Shown here: positions 15,464-25,554 of the stretch, one piece after another
Layout of the letters: each line of letters opens with the position of its first letter
How positions within the stretch are numbered: the stretch's first letter is position 1
Origin: Neorhizobium galegae
GTDB taxonomy: Bacteria; Pseudomonadota; Alphaproteobacteria; Rhizobiales; Rhizobiaceae
Assembly: GCF_017877055.1 (NCBI RefSeq)
Contig: NZ_JAGIPG010000002.1
Location: forward strand, 1,178,001 to 1,242,000
Reading direction: 5' to 3'
DNA: 64,000 bases
Position numbers and translations under genes: made by a program
The notes under the pieces: model-generated
What the model saw: only the letters and a program-made list of their open reading frames with translations
Told to the model about the DNA's origin: nothing
Database searches by the model: none

Positions 15464-17657
15464 CGGGCTTTGCCTCGGCGACCGATCCGATCGTCGTCTT
15501 GTCGACGACCTTGGCGGTGGCCGGTCCGAGCCGGGGAGCCTCTTTCAGCTTTCCGGCGATCTGCCGCAGCAGGCGGGTGGATTCGGCCGACAGGGAGCGC
15601 GGGCGGATGAGCGCCTGCAATCCGGTATCGATGGTGCCATCCTTCTTCTTGGCAACCGCGTTGCCCTTGTGGTCGCCGGTTGGCAGCGGATTGTCTATGC
15701 CGGGAATGGCACGCAGTTCGATGCCCTGATGGGCATAGTCCATCACCGTCTTGAAGGTCGCGGCCGGCAGCGAGCCGCCGGTCATGTTGTTCATCGAGGT
15801 GAAGTCGTCGTTGCCGAACCAGACCGCGGTTGTGTAATTGCCGGTAAATCCGATGAACCAGGCGTCGCGATAGCTCTGCGAGGTGCCGGTCTTGCCGCCC
15901 GTGACGATGCCGCCGTCGAGCGCCGCCCGGCGGGCCGTGCCGATCACCGGGATCTGCGTCAGGATGCGGTTCATCGACGATGTCGCCTGCTCGGAGAGCA
16001 CGCGCTTGGCCGGCCGTTCGTCGCGGTTGAAGTCGTAGAGCACGTCGCCGCCGTAGCCGAGAACCTGCTCGATGCCGTGGCGGCGCGATTCCATGCCGCC
16101 GGCCGGCATCACGGCGTAACCCGTCGCCTGGTCGAGCACCGTCATTTCCGACGTGCCGAGCGGGATGGTCTTGTCCTTCCTGAGCGGCGTTTCGACACCG
16201 AAGGCCTTGGCGGTCTTCACGATCACGTCGGTCCCGAGATAATCCTTGGCGAGCCTGACCGGCACGGTGTTGAGCGATTGCGCCATCGCCGACAGCAGTG
16301 TCACCTTGCCCTTGTAGGAGCGGCCGTAATTCTGCGGCGACCAGCCGTTCCAGGTGATCGGCGCGTCCGAGATGGTCGATTCCGGCTTGAAGCCGTTCTC
16401 CATCGCCGCCGAATAGGTATAGAGCTTGAAGGACGAGCCCGGCTGGCGCAGCGCCTTGGCGGCGCGGTTGAACTGGCTTTCGCCGTAGTCGCGGCCACCG
16501 ACCATGGCGCGCACGGCCCCGCCGTTCTCGATCATCACGAGGGCGCCCTGCTTCACCTTGAAGCTCTCCCCATATTCGCGCAGGCTCGATTCCATCGCCG
16601 ATTCCGAGGCCTGCTGCAGGCCCATGTCGATCGTCGTGCGCACCACGACCGAATGTTCGTGGAACTTGCCGGCTTGTGCCAGCCGCTGCACTTCGTCGAA
16701 GGCCCAGTCGAGGAAATAGTCGGGCGCCTTGGCGCCGTCGCGGTCGACGACGGTCGCCGGGCTGCGGCGGGCGGCGATAACCTGGCCCTCGGTCATCAGC
16801 CCGCTCTGCACAAGATTGGACAGCACCTCGTTGGCGCGGGCGCGGGCGGCCGGCAGGTTGACATGCGGCGCATATTTGGCCGGCGCCTTGAACAGGCCGG
16901 CCAGCATGGCGCTCTCGGCAAGGTTCACCTCCGCGATGTTCTTGCCGAAATAGAATTGTGCCGCGGCAGCCGCCCCGAACGTGCCGCCGCCCATATAGGC
17001 GCGGTCGAGATAGAGTGACAGGATCTCCTTCTTGGAGAGGTTGGCTTCGAGCCACAGCGACAGGAAGGCTTCCTTGATCTTGCGTTCGATCGACCGTTCG
17101 TTGGTGAGGAACAGGTTCTTGGCAAGCTGCTGGGTCAGCGTCGAACCGCCCTGCACGACGCCGCCGGCCTTGGCGTTCTCGCTCATGGCGCGGGCAAGGC
17201 CGAAGAAGTCGATGCCGAAATGGTCGAAGAAGCGGCGGTCCTCGGTAGCCAGCACCGCCTTGATCAGATGGTCCGGCAATTCGTCGATCGGCACCGAGTC
17301 CTCATGGATGATGCCGCGATGGCCGATGACGCTGCCATAGCGGTCGAGGAAGGTGACGGCGAAATCGCCGCGATTGCGCCAGTCCTCGTGGGTTTCCTCG
17401 AAAGCGGGCTGGGCGAGGGCCAGGAGCAGCACGAAACCCGCGGTGCCGAGCGTCATCGCCTCGCCGGCGAGTTCGAAGCCGAGGCGCTTCCAGCCGCGGA
17501 CGCGAAAACGGCGGAAGAAGATGGTGATCTCCTCCCAGATTTCGGCGAGCCGGAAACCGAGATTCCAGACGGTGGAATCGATCCAGGAATCGATGCGCAG
17601 CAGCAGGTGGCGCTTGTTGCGCGGCCGGTCGTCTGATGACTTTGGCTCGTCCTGCAC
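15444..17657 (-). CDS. Class A penicillin-binding protein (PBP1-type)
   Basis: Protein of 737 residues that polymerises and cross-links peptidoglycan from the inner membrane. A cytoplasmic N-terminal stretch and one membrane helix (LGTAGFVLLLALAQPAF, ~70-86) are followed by the GT51 transglycosylase with Glu139 in KAVLATEDRRFFDHFGID and QGGSTLTQQLAKNLF. The transpeptidase has the active Ser408 in QPGSSFKLYTY, SLN in AMAQSLNTVPVRLA, and KTG in VTGGKTGTSQSYRDAWFIGF. The tail after the transpeptidase is short. It is a single gene, divergent from the YcgN gene. Which PBP1 subtype it is cannot be settled here. Confidence 0.92.
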   Translation of the reverse strand: MQDEPKSSDDRPRNKRHLLLRIDSWIDSTVWNLGFRLAEIWEEITIFFRRFRVRGWKRLGFELAGEAMTLGTAGFVLLLALAQPAFEETHEDWRNRGDFAVTFLDRYGSVIGHRGIIHEDSVPIDELPDHLIKAVLATEDRRFFDHFGIDFFGLARAMSENAKAGGVVQGGSTLTQQLAKNLFLTNERSIERKIKEAFLSLWLEANLSKKEILSLYLDRAYMGGGTFGAAAAAQFYFGKNIAEVNLAESAMLAGLFKAPAKYAPHVNLPAARARANEVLSNLVQSGLMTEGQVIAARRSPATVVDRDGAKAPDYFLDWAFDEVQRLAQAGKFHEHSVVVRTTIDMGLQQASESAMESSLREYGESFKVKQGALVMIENGGAVRAMVGGRDYGESQFNRAAKALRQPGSSFKLYTYSAAMENGFKPESTISDAPITWNGWSPQNYGRSYKGKVTLLSAMAQSLNTVPVRLAKDYLGTDVIVKTAKAFGVETPLRKDKTIPLGTSEMTVLDQATGYAVMPAGGMESRRHGIEQVLGYGGDVLYDFNRDERPAKRVLSEQATSSMNRILTQIPVIGTARRAALDGGIVTGGKTGTSQSYRDAWFIGFTGNYTTAVWFGNDDFTSMNNMTGGSLPAATFKTVMDYAHQGIELRAIPGIDNPLPTGDHKGNAVAKKKDGTIDTGLQALIRPRSLSAESTRLLRQIAGKLKEAPRLGPATAKVVDKTTIGSVAEAKPVSSKNP

Positions 17658-17842
17658 CTTCGGAATTCCCCGCCCTTTCGATGAGATGTGCTTGACGCGG
17701 TCCCTTCAAGGGATCAAGAGCTCTAGCCTCTCACCGTTAATCAGCTTTAGCTGACAAATGGTTGATGCGCGATATCAAAATCGCAACAGGTAAAATGCAG
17801 ATGCGGGGATTTGTTCCGCTCTGCCGCAAATGTGATACCACG

Positions 17843-18304
17843 ATGACCGACGAACCTTTCTGGAAAACCAAGCGGCTCGACGAGCTCACCCAAAATGAAT
17901 GGGAAAGCCTGTGCGACGGTTGCGGCCTCTGTTGTCTCAACAAGCTCGAGGACTGGGATTCGGGCGACGTCGTCTTCACCTCCGTCGCCTGCCGGCTGCT
18001 CGACGGGGAGAGCTGTCGCTGCAAGGACTACCAGCACCGCCAGGCAACCGTGCCGGACTGTATCCAGCTCACCCCGACGACCGTCAACGAGATCGCCTGG
18101 CTGCCGCCGACCTGCGGTTATCGCCTCGTCCGCGACGGCGAGGACCTCTACTGGTGGCATCCGCTGGTGTCGGGCGATCCGGATACCGTGCATCAGGCCG
18201 GCATCTCTGCCCGAGGCCGTACGGTCAGCGAAAATGACGTCGATGTCGAGGATTTCGAGGACTACGTGGTCGACTGGCCGCTGACGGTGGGCGAGGAACG
18301 CTAG
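17843..18304 (+). CDS. YcgN family cysteine cluster protein
   Basis: Protein of 153 residues from the ATG at 17843, the same length as Escherichia coli YcgN; the frame is open upstream to 17762, but the family start fits better. It matches the UPF0260/YcgN family: [20 protein letters not shown], then [34 protein letters not shown] and [20 protein letters not shown]. The many paired cysteines suggest a metal or iron-sulfur site. The function is not established. A good ribosome site is not obvious, which leaves the exact start open. Confidence 0.88.
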   Translation: MTDEPFWKTKRLDELTQNEWESLCDGCGLCCLNKLEDWDSGDVVFTSVACRLLDGESCRCKDYQHRQATVPDCIQLTPTTVNEIAWLPPTCGYRLVRDGEDLYWWHPLVSGDPDTVHQAGISARGRTVSENDVDVEDFEDYVVDWPLTVGEER

Positions 18305-18313
18305 GACAGGGCG

Positions 18314-19315
18314 TCACTTCACCGCGATGACGACCTTCCCCTTCGCGCGACCCGTTTCGACATAGTTCAGTGCGTCGTTGGTCTTTTCGAACGGGAAGAC
18401 GCGGTCCATCACCGGGCGGATGTAACCCGCCTCGATCAGCGAGGTGATCTGTGCGAGCTGACCGCCGTTCGCCGTCATGAAGAGGAACGAATAGCCGATC
18501 TTCCGGCGTCGCGCTTTTTTCCTGATGCCGAAGCTCAGCAGGCGCATGGCCTGTTGAAGCAGCCATCCGGAGCCGTTCTGCCGGGCGAAATCCGGATCGG
18601 GCGGGCCGGAAATCGAGATCAGCTTGCCGCCCGGCTTCAATACGTTCAAGGATTTCTCCAGCGTATCCTTGCCGAGGCTGTTCAGCACGACGTCGTAGCC
18701 CTGCAGCACTTTCTCGAAGTCGTCTTTCTTGTAATCGACGACGACGTCCGCCCCGAGACTTTTCGCAAGGGCGACATTGGCCGTGCTCGTGGTCGTCGCC
18801 ACATGAGCCCCGAGATGCTTGGCGAGCTGGATCGCGATGGTGCCGACGCCGCCCGAGCCGGCATGGATCAGGACCTTCTGCCCCTTCCGCAGGTTGGCCC
18901 GCTCGACAAGGACCTGCCATGCCGTCAGGGCGACAAGCGGCATGGATGCCGCCTCCACCATGCTGAGATTGCCGGGTTTTCTCGCCACATCGGCCTCGTC
19001 CATGGCGATATATTCGGCAAACGTGCCGATGCGATCCTGGGCCGGACGTGCATAGACCTCGTCGCCCGGCTTGAACCGCCGGACATTCGCCCCGACCCGG
19101 ACGACGACGCCTGCCACATCGTTGCCCAGCACCAGCGGAAGGCGATAGGGCAGGATAAGCTTGAATTCGCCGTCCCTGATCTTGTTGTCGAGGGCGTTCA
19201 CGCCGGCGGCATGAACCTCGACCATGACGTCGTTGTCGCGCAACGCCGGCTCGGGCGTTTCGCCGAGCCGCAGAGCGCCGCCTTTGCGATAGCGATCGAT
19301 CAGGAATGATTTCAT
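18314..19315 (-). CDS. Zinc-independent quinone oxidoreductase-like MDR protein
   Basis: Protein of 333 residues of the medium-chain dehydrogenase/reductase superfamily, quinone oxidoreductase type. It has the GroES-like N-terminal half (VEVHAAGVNALDNKIRDGEF, LVLGNDVAGVVVRVG, FKPGDEVYA) and a Rossmann half with the NADPH loop HAGSGGVGTIAIQLAKHLGA. The structural zinc cysteines of alcohol dehydrogenases are absent. It should reduce quinones or enones with NADPH. It lies 47 bases downstream of the SDR gene on the same strand, in what looks like a two-gene operon under the divergent HxlR regulator. Confidence 0.87.
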   Translation of the reverse strand: MKSFLIDRYRKGGALRLGETPEPALRDNDVMVEVHAAGVNALDNKIRDGEFKLILPYRLPLVLGNDVAGVVVRVGANVRRFKPGDEVYARPAQDRIGTFAEYIAMDEADVARKPGNLSMVEAASMPLVALTAWQVLVERANLRKGQKVLIHAGSGGVGTIAIQLAKHLGAHVATTTSTANVALAKSLGADVVVDYKKDDFEKVLQGYDVVLNSLGKDTLEKSLNVLKPGGKLISISGPPDPDFARQNGSGWLLQQAMRLLSFGIRKKARRRKIGYSFLFMTANGGQLAQITSLIEAGYIRPVMDRVFPFEKTNDALNYVETGRAKGKVVIAVK

Positions 19316-19362
19316 CGGACTAACTTCCGTTTTCGTGGTGGCCGGCGGGCCTGCGATAATGC

Positions 19363-20178
19363 TTAGACGGGAAGCCTGTTGAACTTCCGAAGGTTCTTGT
19401 CGACGATGGTTTCGGGCAGGAACCGACGCAGGAAGCGGACCTGTGCTGCCATTTTTCCGGCAGTGTAGCGCCGTTTGGGCAATGCCGCATTGGCGGCCCT
19501 TACAACGGCTTCGGCGACCACCTCCGGTGCATCGCCCGTTGCGACGATTTCGCGCATCAGCCGCTCCGCGTCGCCGCGAACCTTGTCATAGACGGAAAGC
19601 GGGCGGTCTGCGCGCGTCAGGTCCTCCTCGAAGGCGGTGCGGGTCAAGCCGGGCTCGACAAGCACGACGCGGATGCCTTGGGTCCGCACTTCATGGTCGA
19701 GGGACTCCGAATACCCTTCGACGGCGTGCTTGGTCGCTGCATAAAGGGCGTTGAAAGGCGCCGGGATCAGCCCGAGTATCGAACTCAGGTTGACAATGCG
19801 GCCCCGTTGCTGGCCCCTCATTACGGGCAGGACGGCATTTGTCATCCGGATGATGCCGAACACGTTCACGTCGAACAGGGACTTCGCCTGTTCCGTCGTG
19901 GACTCCTCGGCGCCGCCAAGCAGCCCGATGCCGGCATTGTTGACCAGAAGATCGATCCGCCCTGCGCGGCGCAGAACCTCGCCAACTGCATTTTTTACGG
20001 ATGCATCGTCGGTTACGTCGCAGATCAGCATCGTCACCCCGTCCACCGTGTCCGGCATCGGTCTCCGGCTGGTGCCGAAGACGAGATAGCCGTCCCGCTG
20101 CAGCACCTGCGCCGTCACCAGTCCTATTCCTGAGGAGGCGCCCGTAACCAGGGCGACGCCGCGTTTTTTCCTGCTCAT
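19363..20178 (-). CDS. Short-chain dehydrogenase/reductase (SDR)
   Basis: Protein of 271 residues from the ATG at 20178; another ATG at 20193 is possible. Classical SDR motifs: VTGASSGIG (11-19), NNAG (80-83), Ser132/Ser133 in NLSS, Tyr146 and Lys150 (YAATK). The pattern of the C-terminal half (VRTQGIRVVLVEPGLTRTAF) is that of the oxidoreductase group acting on retinol- or steroid-like substrates, but the substrate cannot be told. It is the first gene of the operon with the quinone oxidoreductase, divergent from an HxlR regulator. Confidence 0.87.
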   Translation of the reverse strand: MSRKKRGVALVTGASSGIGLVTAQVLQRDGYLVFGTSRRPMPDTVDGVTMLICDVTDDASVKNAVGEVLRRAGRIDLLVNNAGIGLLGGAEESTTEQAKSLFDVNVFGIIRMTNAVLPVMRGQQRGRIVNLSSILGLIPAPFNALYAATKHAVEGYSESLDHEVRTQGIRVVLVEPGLTRTAFEEDLTRADRPLSVYDKVRGDAERLMREIVATGDAPEVVAEAVVRAANAALPKRRYTAGKMAAQVRFLRRFLPETIVDKNLRKFNRLPV

Positions 20179-20220
20179 CGGTTCCGCTTTCATTTTGTCA
20201 TGGAACATCCTTGAGTGATC

Positions 20221-20255
20221 AGTTACTATCAAATCCGTATCGAGTCACTACTAAA
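20221..20255. promoter_or_regulatory. Direct repeats, probable HxlR operator
   Basis: Two 13-mers, agttactatcaaa (20221-20233) and agtcactactaaa (20243-20255), agree at 10 of 13 positions and are 22 bases apart, about two helical turns. They lie between the divergent SDR gene and the HxlR gene, where the regulator would be expected to bind. Binding is inferred from position. Confidence 0.55.
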
Positions 20256-20266
20256 AAGATATCGAC

Positions 20267-20698
20267 ATGAAAAAACTTTCCGACCAACCCTGCCTGATCG
20301 CCAGGAGCCTCGCGCTTGTGGGGGACGCGTGGAGCATGCTGATCATGCGTGACGCCCATGCGGGGCTGACCCGCTTCGACGAGTTTCGCAAGAGCCTCGG
20401 TATCGCGCCGACGATGCTGACGGGACGGCTTTCGGGCCTGACCGACGAGGGGCTTTTGGAGAAACGCCGTTATTCCGACCGTCCGCCACGGGACGAATAT
20501 GTGCTGACGGAAGCTGGGCGCGATTTCCTGCCCGTCCTGTTTGCGATCGGCGCGTGGGGACGCAAGCATCGCGGCGGCGGCAAGGTGACCCGGTTCTTCG
20601 ACGCAGAGACCGGAACGGAGATCGATCCGGTCACCATCGACCGCGCAACCGGCGCTCCGATCGGAACGCGTCCTATCCGGATCGCCGCACCCGAATGA
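20267..20698 (+). CDS. HxlR family transcriptional regulator
   Basis: Protein of 143 residues. The winged-helix core is clear: CLIARSLALVGDAWSMLIMR, then GLTRFDEFRKSLGIAPTMLT, then GRLSGLTDEGLLEKR and DEYVLTEAGRDFLPVL. A cysteine near the N-terminus (DQPCLIA) sits where redox-sensing HxlR proteins have their sensor residue. It is divergent from the SDR and quinone oxidoreductase operon and probably controls it in response to quinones or electrophiles. The direct repeats at 20221-20255 are the likely site. Confidence 0.88.
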   Translation: MKKLSDQPCLIARSLALVGDAWSMLIMRDAHAGLTRFDEFRKSLGIAPTMLTGRLSGLTDEGLLEKRRYSDRPPRDEYVLTEAGRDFLPVLFAIGAWGRKHRGGGKVTRFFDAETGTEIDPVTIDRATGAPIGTRPIRIAAPE

Positions 20699-20991
20699 GC
20701 CGCTTCACGGCAGACGGAGCGGCGCCCCGCAATGCCTGTTGAAAGCCCGCGTCCGGCGCCCGGTGCCGGTGGGGCTGTCCGCCCATCGGGCAATACCGGA
20801 TCAACGGCCCCGGGCTGAACCGGCGCGCGAGGATCCGGCAGGGAAGTCGCTCGAAGCACAAGTTTATTAACTGTCAATGAAATAAGTTAAGACGAGCTAC
20901 GCTAGTTTTTCAGGTAATTCTACCAGTAGGCCCGGGCGTGCAGAAACGCTAAGGTTCGGGTGACAGGCAAATTCATTCCGATGGCACCCCG

Positions 20992-22104
20992 ATGAATGCA
21001 GAAGGCACGTTGGCAGACCGCCTCTACGAGGCAGCCCTGGTTCCGGAGCTTTGGACGGAGACTTGCGAGAGAATTGCCTTGGAGGCGGGGTCCAGCACCG
21101 CCTCGATCTTCACCATCGACGGCAGCGGCAATCATCGTTACGTCACCACTCCCAATATCGCGGACGCGTTTGCTGCATTCGTGCAGAGCGAGCACAGGTT
21201 CAACAATGTCCGGCCGATGCGCGGCATGGAGCGCTATCCCTTCTCCTTCGCGCGGGAAACCGACATCATGAGCCGGGAGGAGTTCGAGGAGGACCCGATC
21301 CGCCGGGATTTCCTGCTGCCCTACGGCATGGAGTGGGAAGCCGGCTGGGCCTTTCAGGAGCCCACGGGCCATGTCGTCGTCATCAGCATGATGCGCGCCA
21401 AGGGCCTGGTGCATTTCTCCGACGAACAGTTGGCGCGCCTCAATCTGTTGAAGCCGCATCTCGCCCGGGCGGCCTACATCTCGTCGCGGCTCGCCTTCAG
21501 CGAGGCGCGCTCGATGACCGAAACGCTGTCCATGCTCGGACTGCCGGCGGCGGTGATCGGCGACGGCGGCCAGACGATCGCCACCAACCCGGAAATGGAG
21601 GGCTTGAGCCCGCGCATCCGCACCGGCGCCGGCGACCGTCTGGTGCTGGAAGGGACGGGCGCCAATGCCTTGCTGGACGAGGCGATCGAGCGCTACAGGG
21701 CGCAGTCTTCCCCGACCGTGCAGTCCCTGCCGATGGCGGCGCGCGACGGAGCGCCGCCGCTGATCCTGCATCTTCTGCCGGTCCGCCGCGCCGCCCGCGA
21801 CATCTTCTCCCGCTCGATGGCGGTGCTGGCCGTCACTCAGGTGGGGCAGGTCGGCCCGCCGGACATGCGGGTGCTCTGCGGCCTCTTCGACCTCACCCCC
21901 GCCGAAGCCCGCGTGGCGCGCGGCATCGCGATGGCCCAGACGCCGGAAACGGCCGCCGCCTCCCTCGGCATCTCGCTCGAAACCGCCCGCTCGCACCTGA
22001 AGAAGATCATGCAAAAGACCGGCACCACCCGCCAGGCGGAACTCGTGCTGCTGCTGTCCGGGCTGAACGCGCCGGGCTTTGGCGGTGTTCTCAAGGATCT
22101 CTAA
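20992..22104 (+). CDS. LuxR-type helix-turn-helix regulator
   Basis: Protein of 370 residues. The C-terminal ~65 residues are a LuxR/FixJ-type DNA-binding domain (DLTPAEARVARGIAMAQTPE, then TAAASLGISLETARSHLKKI, MQKTGTTRQAELV). The N-terminal ~300 residues form a sensor region of two parts, one PAS/GAF-like, with no autoinducer-binding signature. Such long LuxR-like proteins are common in rhizobia; their ligands are mostly unknown. The gene stands alone. The preceding ~290 bases are AT-rich and hold no gene, so its promoter is probably there. Confidence 0.82.
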   Translation: MNAEGTLADRLYEAALVPELWTETCERIALEAGSSTASIFTIDGSGNHRYVTTPNIADAFAAFVQSEHRFNNVRPMRGMERYPFSFARETDIMSREEFEEDPIRRDFLLPYGMEWEAGWAFQEPTGHVVVISMMRAKGLVHFSDEQLARLNLLKPHLARAAYISSRLAFSEARSMTETLSMLGLPAAVIGDGGQTIATNPEMEGLSPRIRTGAGDRLVLEGTGANALLDEAIERYRAQSSPTVQSLPMAARDGAPPLILHLLPVRRAARDIFSRSMAVLAVTQVGQVGPPDMRVLCGLFDLTPAEARVARGIAMAQTPETAAASLGISLETARSHLKKIMQKTGTTRQAELVLLLSGLNAPGFGGVLKDL

Positions 22105-22164
22105 CGCCTTTCCCACTCTTCCGGTCCGTCCGGATTGCCTTTTGGAGTGGAGTGAGTGCCATGA

Positions 22165-22500
22165 TCAGCCTTCCAGTTCGGCGAGCATCCGCCGGCCGAT
22201 GGCGAATGCCCTGGCGTCGCCCCGTTCGATCAGCGCCTTGGCGATGACGTGCGACTTCTGAGCAAGGTCCGGCAGCCGATCAAGATCGATATTGTCGAGG
22301 ATTCTGGGTCTGTAAAGGTCGAGCGCTTCATCGATAAAGCGCTGCAGCCGCTCTTTCTTGTGCCTGTGCTCGTTGCGCATGGTCGCGGCCTGGGAAAGGA
22401 TATCGCCACGTCTTACCGCGGGCACGAGAACTTCCACCCGCACCAGGTCCGATGCTCCCCCGCTCTCGCGATAGCGTTTGATCCTGTCCTGGACCGCCAT
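22165..22500 (-). CDS. Small protein with ribbon-helix-helix-like start
   Basis: Protein of 111 residues, ATG at 22500 with AAGGAG seven bases upstream; the open frame runs 16 codons further without a better start. The segment DLVRVEVLVPAVRRGDILSQ looks like a ribbon-helix-helix strand and helix, as in small DNA-binding proteins and antitoxins. The rest is charged and helical (NEHRHKKERLQRFIDEALDL). No toxin partner is next to it. The family is not recognised. It ends 61 bases after the convergent LuxR gene. Confidence 0.6.
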   Translation of the reverse strand: MAVQDRIKRYRESGGASDLVRVEVLVPAVRRGDILSQAATMRNEHRHKKERLQRFIDEALDLYRPRILDNIDLDRLPDLAQKSHVIAKALIERGDARAFAIGRRMLAELEG

Positions 22501-22567
22501 GATCGATCTCCTTGCCTCGGGAGACAGCGTATCCCGGATACGGTTCAAGGAAAATCAATTTCACCCC

Positions 22568-22598
22568 TTGACCTTCCCATCATGGGAAGCTCCACATA
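22568..22598 (+). promoter_or_regulatory. CueR-type promoter/operator of copA
   Basis: A TTGACC -35 element (22568-22573) overlaps the dyad ccttccc-atcat-gggaagc (22572-22590), and the expected long spacer puts the -10 at about 22593-22598. This is the classical layout of MerR-family promoters that respond to copper, where CueR bound between -35 and -10 twists the DNA to activate. A second operator of the same design precedes copZ (25726). Confidence 0.88.
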
Positions 22599-22622
22599 GG
22601 GCCGGAAAGTGAGGTCCGTCCC

Positions 22623-25061
22623 ATGAACCAGATCGTCAAACCGCCCCACAAAGCCGAGCCCTTCACCGTCCCGGTCGAGGGCATGACCTGCGCCTCCTGC
22701 GTCCGCCGCGTCGAAAACGCGGCCGCCAAAGTGCCCGGCATCGACAGGAGCGCGGTCAATTTCGCGACCAGGAAGCTGACGGTGGAATCGGCCGAAGGCT
22801 TCTCGACCGAGGATCTGGAAAAGGCGATTCGGAAGGTCGGTTACGAGATCTCGCCGGGCGCCATGGACCATGCGATGCGCGAGGCGGGGATGATGCCTGC
22901 CGCCAAGGCTCCGCATGCTGGGCACGTGCATCCCCACGACCATGGCCATTCCGGGTCCGAAGGCCACGACCACATGGACCACGCCGCCATGGGCCACGAC
23001 CAGACGGCGGGCCATGCGGGCGGGCATGACCACATGCATATGCACAAGGGCGAGGAGGGCGTGCTGAAGCGCGACCTGGCGATCGCCTTCGTGCTGACCC
23101 TGCCGCTCTTCGTGCTGGAAATGGCAAGCCATGTCTACGACCCGTTCCACCACTGGTTGATGGGCGTGATCGAGACGCAGAACCTCTTTTACATCTATTT
23201 CGCGCTGGCGACGGTGGTGGTCTTCGGCCCGGGCTTCCGCTTCCTGAAGATCGGCCTGCCGGCGCTCCTGCGCGGGGCGCCGGAGATGAACTCGCTGGTC
23301 GCCGTCGGCGTGCTCGCCGCCTACGGTTATTCGCTGGTGACGACATTTGCCCCGGACCTGCTGCCGGAAAGTGCGCAATTCGTTTATTACGAAGCGGCGA
23401 CCGTGATCGTCACGCTGATCCTGTTCGGCCGGCTGCTGGAAGCCCGCGCCACGGGTCGTACCGGCGAGGCGATCGAGAAGTTGAGCCGGTTGCAGGCAAA
23501 GACCGCCCGCGTCGAGCGCGACGGCAGGGTGCTGGATATTCCGACAGAACAGGTGATTGCCGGGGACGTGCTGGTGATCCGGCCGGGCGAGCGCATTCCG
23601 GTCGACGGCACTGTCATCGACGGTTCCTCGAATGTCGACGAATCGATGATTTCGGGCGAACCGCTGCCGGTCGAAAAGGCGGTGGGAGCGACCGTGGTCG
23701 GCGGTACGATCAACAAGACCGGCGCCTTCCGGTTCCGGGCCGACAAGGTCGGCCGCGACACCATGCTGGCGCAGATCATCCGCATGGTCGAACAGGCGCA
23801 GGGGGCGAAACTGCCGATCCAGACACTGGTCGACCGGGTGACCGCCTGGTTCGTGCCGGCGGTGATCGCGCTGGCCGTTCTCACCTTCGCGGTCTGGTTC
23901 TTCCTCGGTCCCGAACCGGCGCTGACGCATGCGCTGGTCAATGCGGTCGCGGTGCTGATTATCGCCTGCCCCTGCGCCATGGGGCTTGCCGTGCCGACCT
24001 CCATCGTCGTCGGCGGCGGCCGCGCGGCCGAACTCGGCGTGCTCTTCCGCAAGGGGGAAGCGCTGCAGGAGTTGCGCAATGTCGCGCTCGTCGTGGTCGA
24101 CAAGACCGGCACCGTCACCAAGGGCCGGCCGGAACTGACCGATCTGGTGACGGCGGAAGGTTTTGGCCAGGACGATGTTTTGGCGCTTGTCGCAAGCGTC
24201 GAGGCACAGTCGGAACACCCGATCGCCGAGGCGATCGTCAAGGCGGCCGAAGCCAAGGGCCTGACCGTGCCGAAGGCGGAAAACTTCGCATCGGTCACCG
24301 GTTACGGCATCGAGGCGGATGTGGACGGCCGCAGGGTTTCGGTGGGCGCCGACCGGTTCATGGAAAAGCTGGGGCTTTCGGTGGAGGTCTTTGCCGAAGC
24401 CGCCGCCCGGCTCGGCGATGAAGGCAAGACGCCGCTTTATGCGGCGGCGGACGGCAAGCTGGCCGCAGCCATCGCCGTCGCCGATCCACTGAAGCCGTCG
24501 AGCCGCGAGGCGATCAGGGCGTTGCAGGCGATGGGCGTCGAAGTGGCCATGGTGACCGGCGACAACCGCCGCACCGCGGACGCCATCGGCCGTCAGGTCG
24601 GCATCACGAAAGTCGTCGCCGAAGTCCTGCCGGAGGGTAAGGTGGCGGCCATCCACGCGATGCGTGCAGAGGGGAAGCAGGGCGGCAAGAAGCTGGCCTT
24701 CGTCGGCGACGGTATCAACGACGCGCCGGCGCTGGCCGAGGCCGATATCGGCATCGCCATCGGCACCGGCACCGACGTGGCGATCGAAAGCGCCGACGTG
24801 GTGCTGGTCGGCGGCGAGCTTTCGGGCGCCGTCTCGGCGATTGCCATGAGCCGCGCCACCATGACCAATATCAAGCAGAACCTGTTCTGGGCCTTCGGTT
24901 ACAATGTGGCGCTGATCCCGGTCGCGGCGGGCGTGCTTTACCCGGCTTTCGGCTGGCTGCTGTCGCCGATGATCGCCGCCGGTGCCATGGCTCTGTCGAG
25001 CGTCTTCGTGCTCGGCAACGCGCTGCGGCTGAAGGCGGTGAAAGTGGGAGAAACGCGATGA
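22623..25061 (+). CDS. copA: Copper-exporting P1B-type ATPase CopA
   Basis: Protein of 812 residues that pumps Cu(I) out of the cytoplasm at the cost of ATP. It has one N-terminal heavy-metal domain with Cys23 and Cys26 (EGMTCASC), a His/Met-rich stretch (~88-140) before the first membrane segments, the CPC metal site Cys449-Pro-Cys451, the phosphorylated Asp493 in [17 protein letters not shown], and the hinge [16 protein letters not shown]. Its promoter has a CueR operator, and it overlaps the regulator gene by 4 bases (ATGA). The His-rich insert is longer than in many CopA proteins and may bind extra metal. Silver may also be carried. Confidence 0.95.
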   Translation: MNQIVKPPHKAEPFTVPVEGMTCASCVRRVENAAAKVPGIDRSAVNFATRKLTVESAEGFSTEDLEKAIRKVGYEISPGAMDHAMREAGMMPAAKAPHAGHVHPHDHGHSGSEGHDHMDHAAMGHDQTAGHAGGHDHMHMHKGEEGVLKRDLAIAFVLTLPLFVLEMASHVYDPFHHWLMGVIETQNLFYIYFALATVVVFGPGFRFLKIGLPALLRGAPEMNSLVAVGVLAAYGYSLVTTFAPDLLPESAQFVYYEAATVIVTLILFGRLLEARATGRTGEAIEKLSRLQAKTARVERDGRVLDIPTEQVIAGDVLVIRPGERIPVDGTVIDGSSNVDESMISGEPLPVEKAVGATVVGGTINKTGAFRFRADKVGRDTMLAQIIRMVEQAQGAKLPIQTLVDRVTAWFVPAVIALAVLTFAVWFFLGPEPALTHALVNAVAVLIIACPCAMGLAVPTSIVVGGGRAAELGVLFRKGEALQELRNVALVVVDKTGTVTKGRPELTDLVTAEGFGQDDVLALVASVEAQSEHPIAEAIVKAAEAKGLTVPKAENFASVTGYGIEADVDGRRVSVGADRFMEKLGLSVEVFAEAAARLGDEGKTPLYAAADGKLAAAIAVADPLKPSSREAIRALQAMGVEVAMVTGDNRRTADAIGRQVGITKVVAEVLPEGKVAAIHAMRAEGKQGGKKLAFVGDGINDAPALAEADIGIAIGTGTDVAIESADVVLVGGELSGAVSAIAMSRATMTNIKQNLFWAFGYNVALIPVAAGVLYPAFGWLLSPMIAAGAMALSSVFVLGNALRLKAVKVGETR

Positions 25062-25507
25062 ATATCGGCGAGGCCTCGAATGCATCCGGCGTTTCGGCCA
25101 AGATGATCCGCTACTACGAGGAGATCGGGCTGATCCGCCCGATGGGCCGCACCGGCAACAATTACAGGGTCTATGGCGAGGAGGAGGTGCATATCCTGCG
25201 CTTCATCAAGCGCGCCCGCAACCTCGGCTTTTCGCTCGAGGAAACCGAGACGCTTCTGAAACTCTGGCAGGACAAGAGCCGCGAGAGCGCCGCCGTCAAG
25301 GAGGTGGCGACCGCCCATATCGGCGATCTCGAACGGCGCATCGCCGAGATGCAGGGCATGGTCAAGACGCTGAAACATCTCGCCCATTGCTGCGGCGGCG
25401 ACAACCGCCCCAACTGCCCGATTCTCGATGATCTGGCGGGGGATGGGGCGGCGGCAGGCGACCCACAGGCACCAGCGGCGCGAAAGAAGATGAAACAGAA
25501 TGCTTGA
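25058..25507 (+). CDS. cueR: Copper-responsive MerR family regulator CueR/HmrR
   Basis: Protein of 149 residues. The MerR helix-turn-helix is [20 protein letters not shown], then [18 protein letters not shown]. The metal site has Cys112 and Cys120 ([10 protein letters not shown]), the same positions as in Escherichia coli CueR, which indicates Cu(I) or Ag(I). A short Ala/Gly-rich, basic tail follows. In rhizobia this protein is called HmrR. It is translated from the copA transcript with a 4-base overlap and should activate copA and copZ through the two matching operators. Confidence 0.92.
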   Translation: MNIGEASNASGVSAKMIRYYEEIGLIRPMGRTGNNYRVYGEEEVHILRFIKRARNLGFSLEETETLLKLWQDKSRESAAVKEVATAHIGDLERRIAEMQGMVKTLKHLAHCCGGDNRPNCPILDDLAGDGAAAGDPQAPAARKKMKQNA

Positions 25508-25554
25508 TGTGCTCACCTCAGGATGAGGCAGGACAGCGCCTCCTTCCAATCACT

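Noticed and set aside
22545..25085. 846-codon open frame on the minus strand
   Set aside because: Antisense to copA. Its His/Arg/Asp-rich composition is typical of reverse-strand frames in GC-rich genes.
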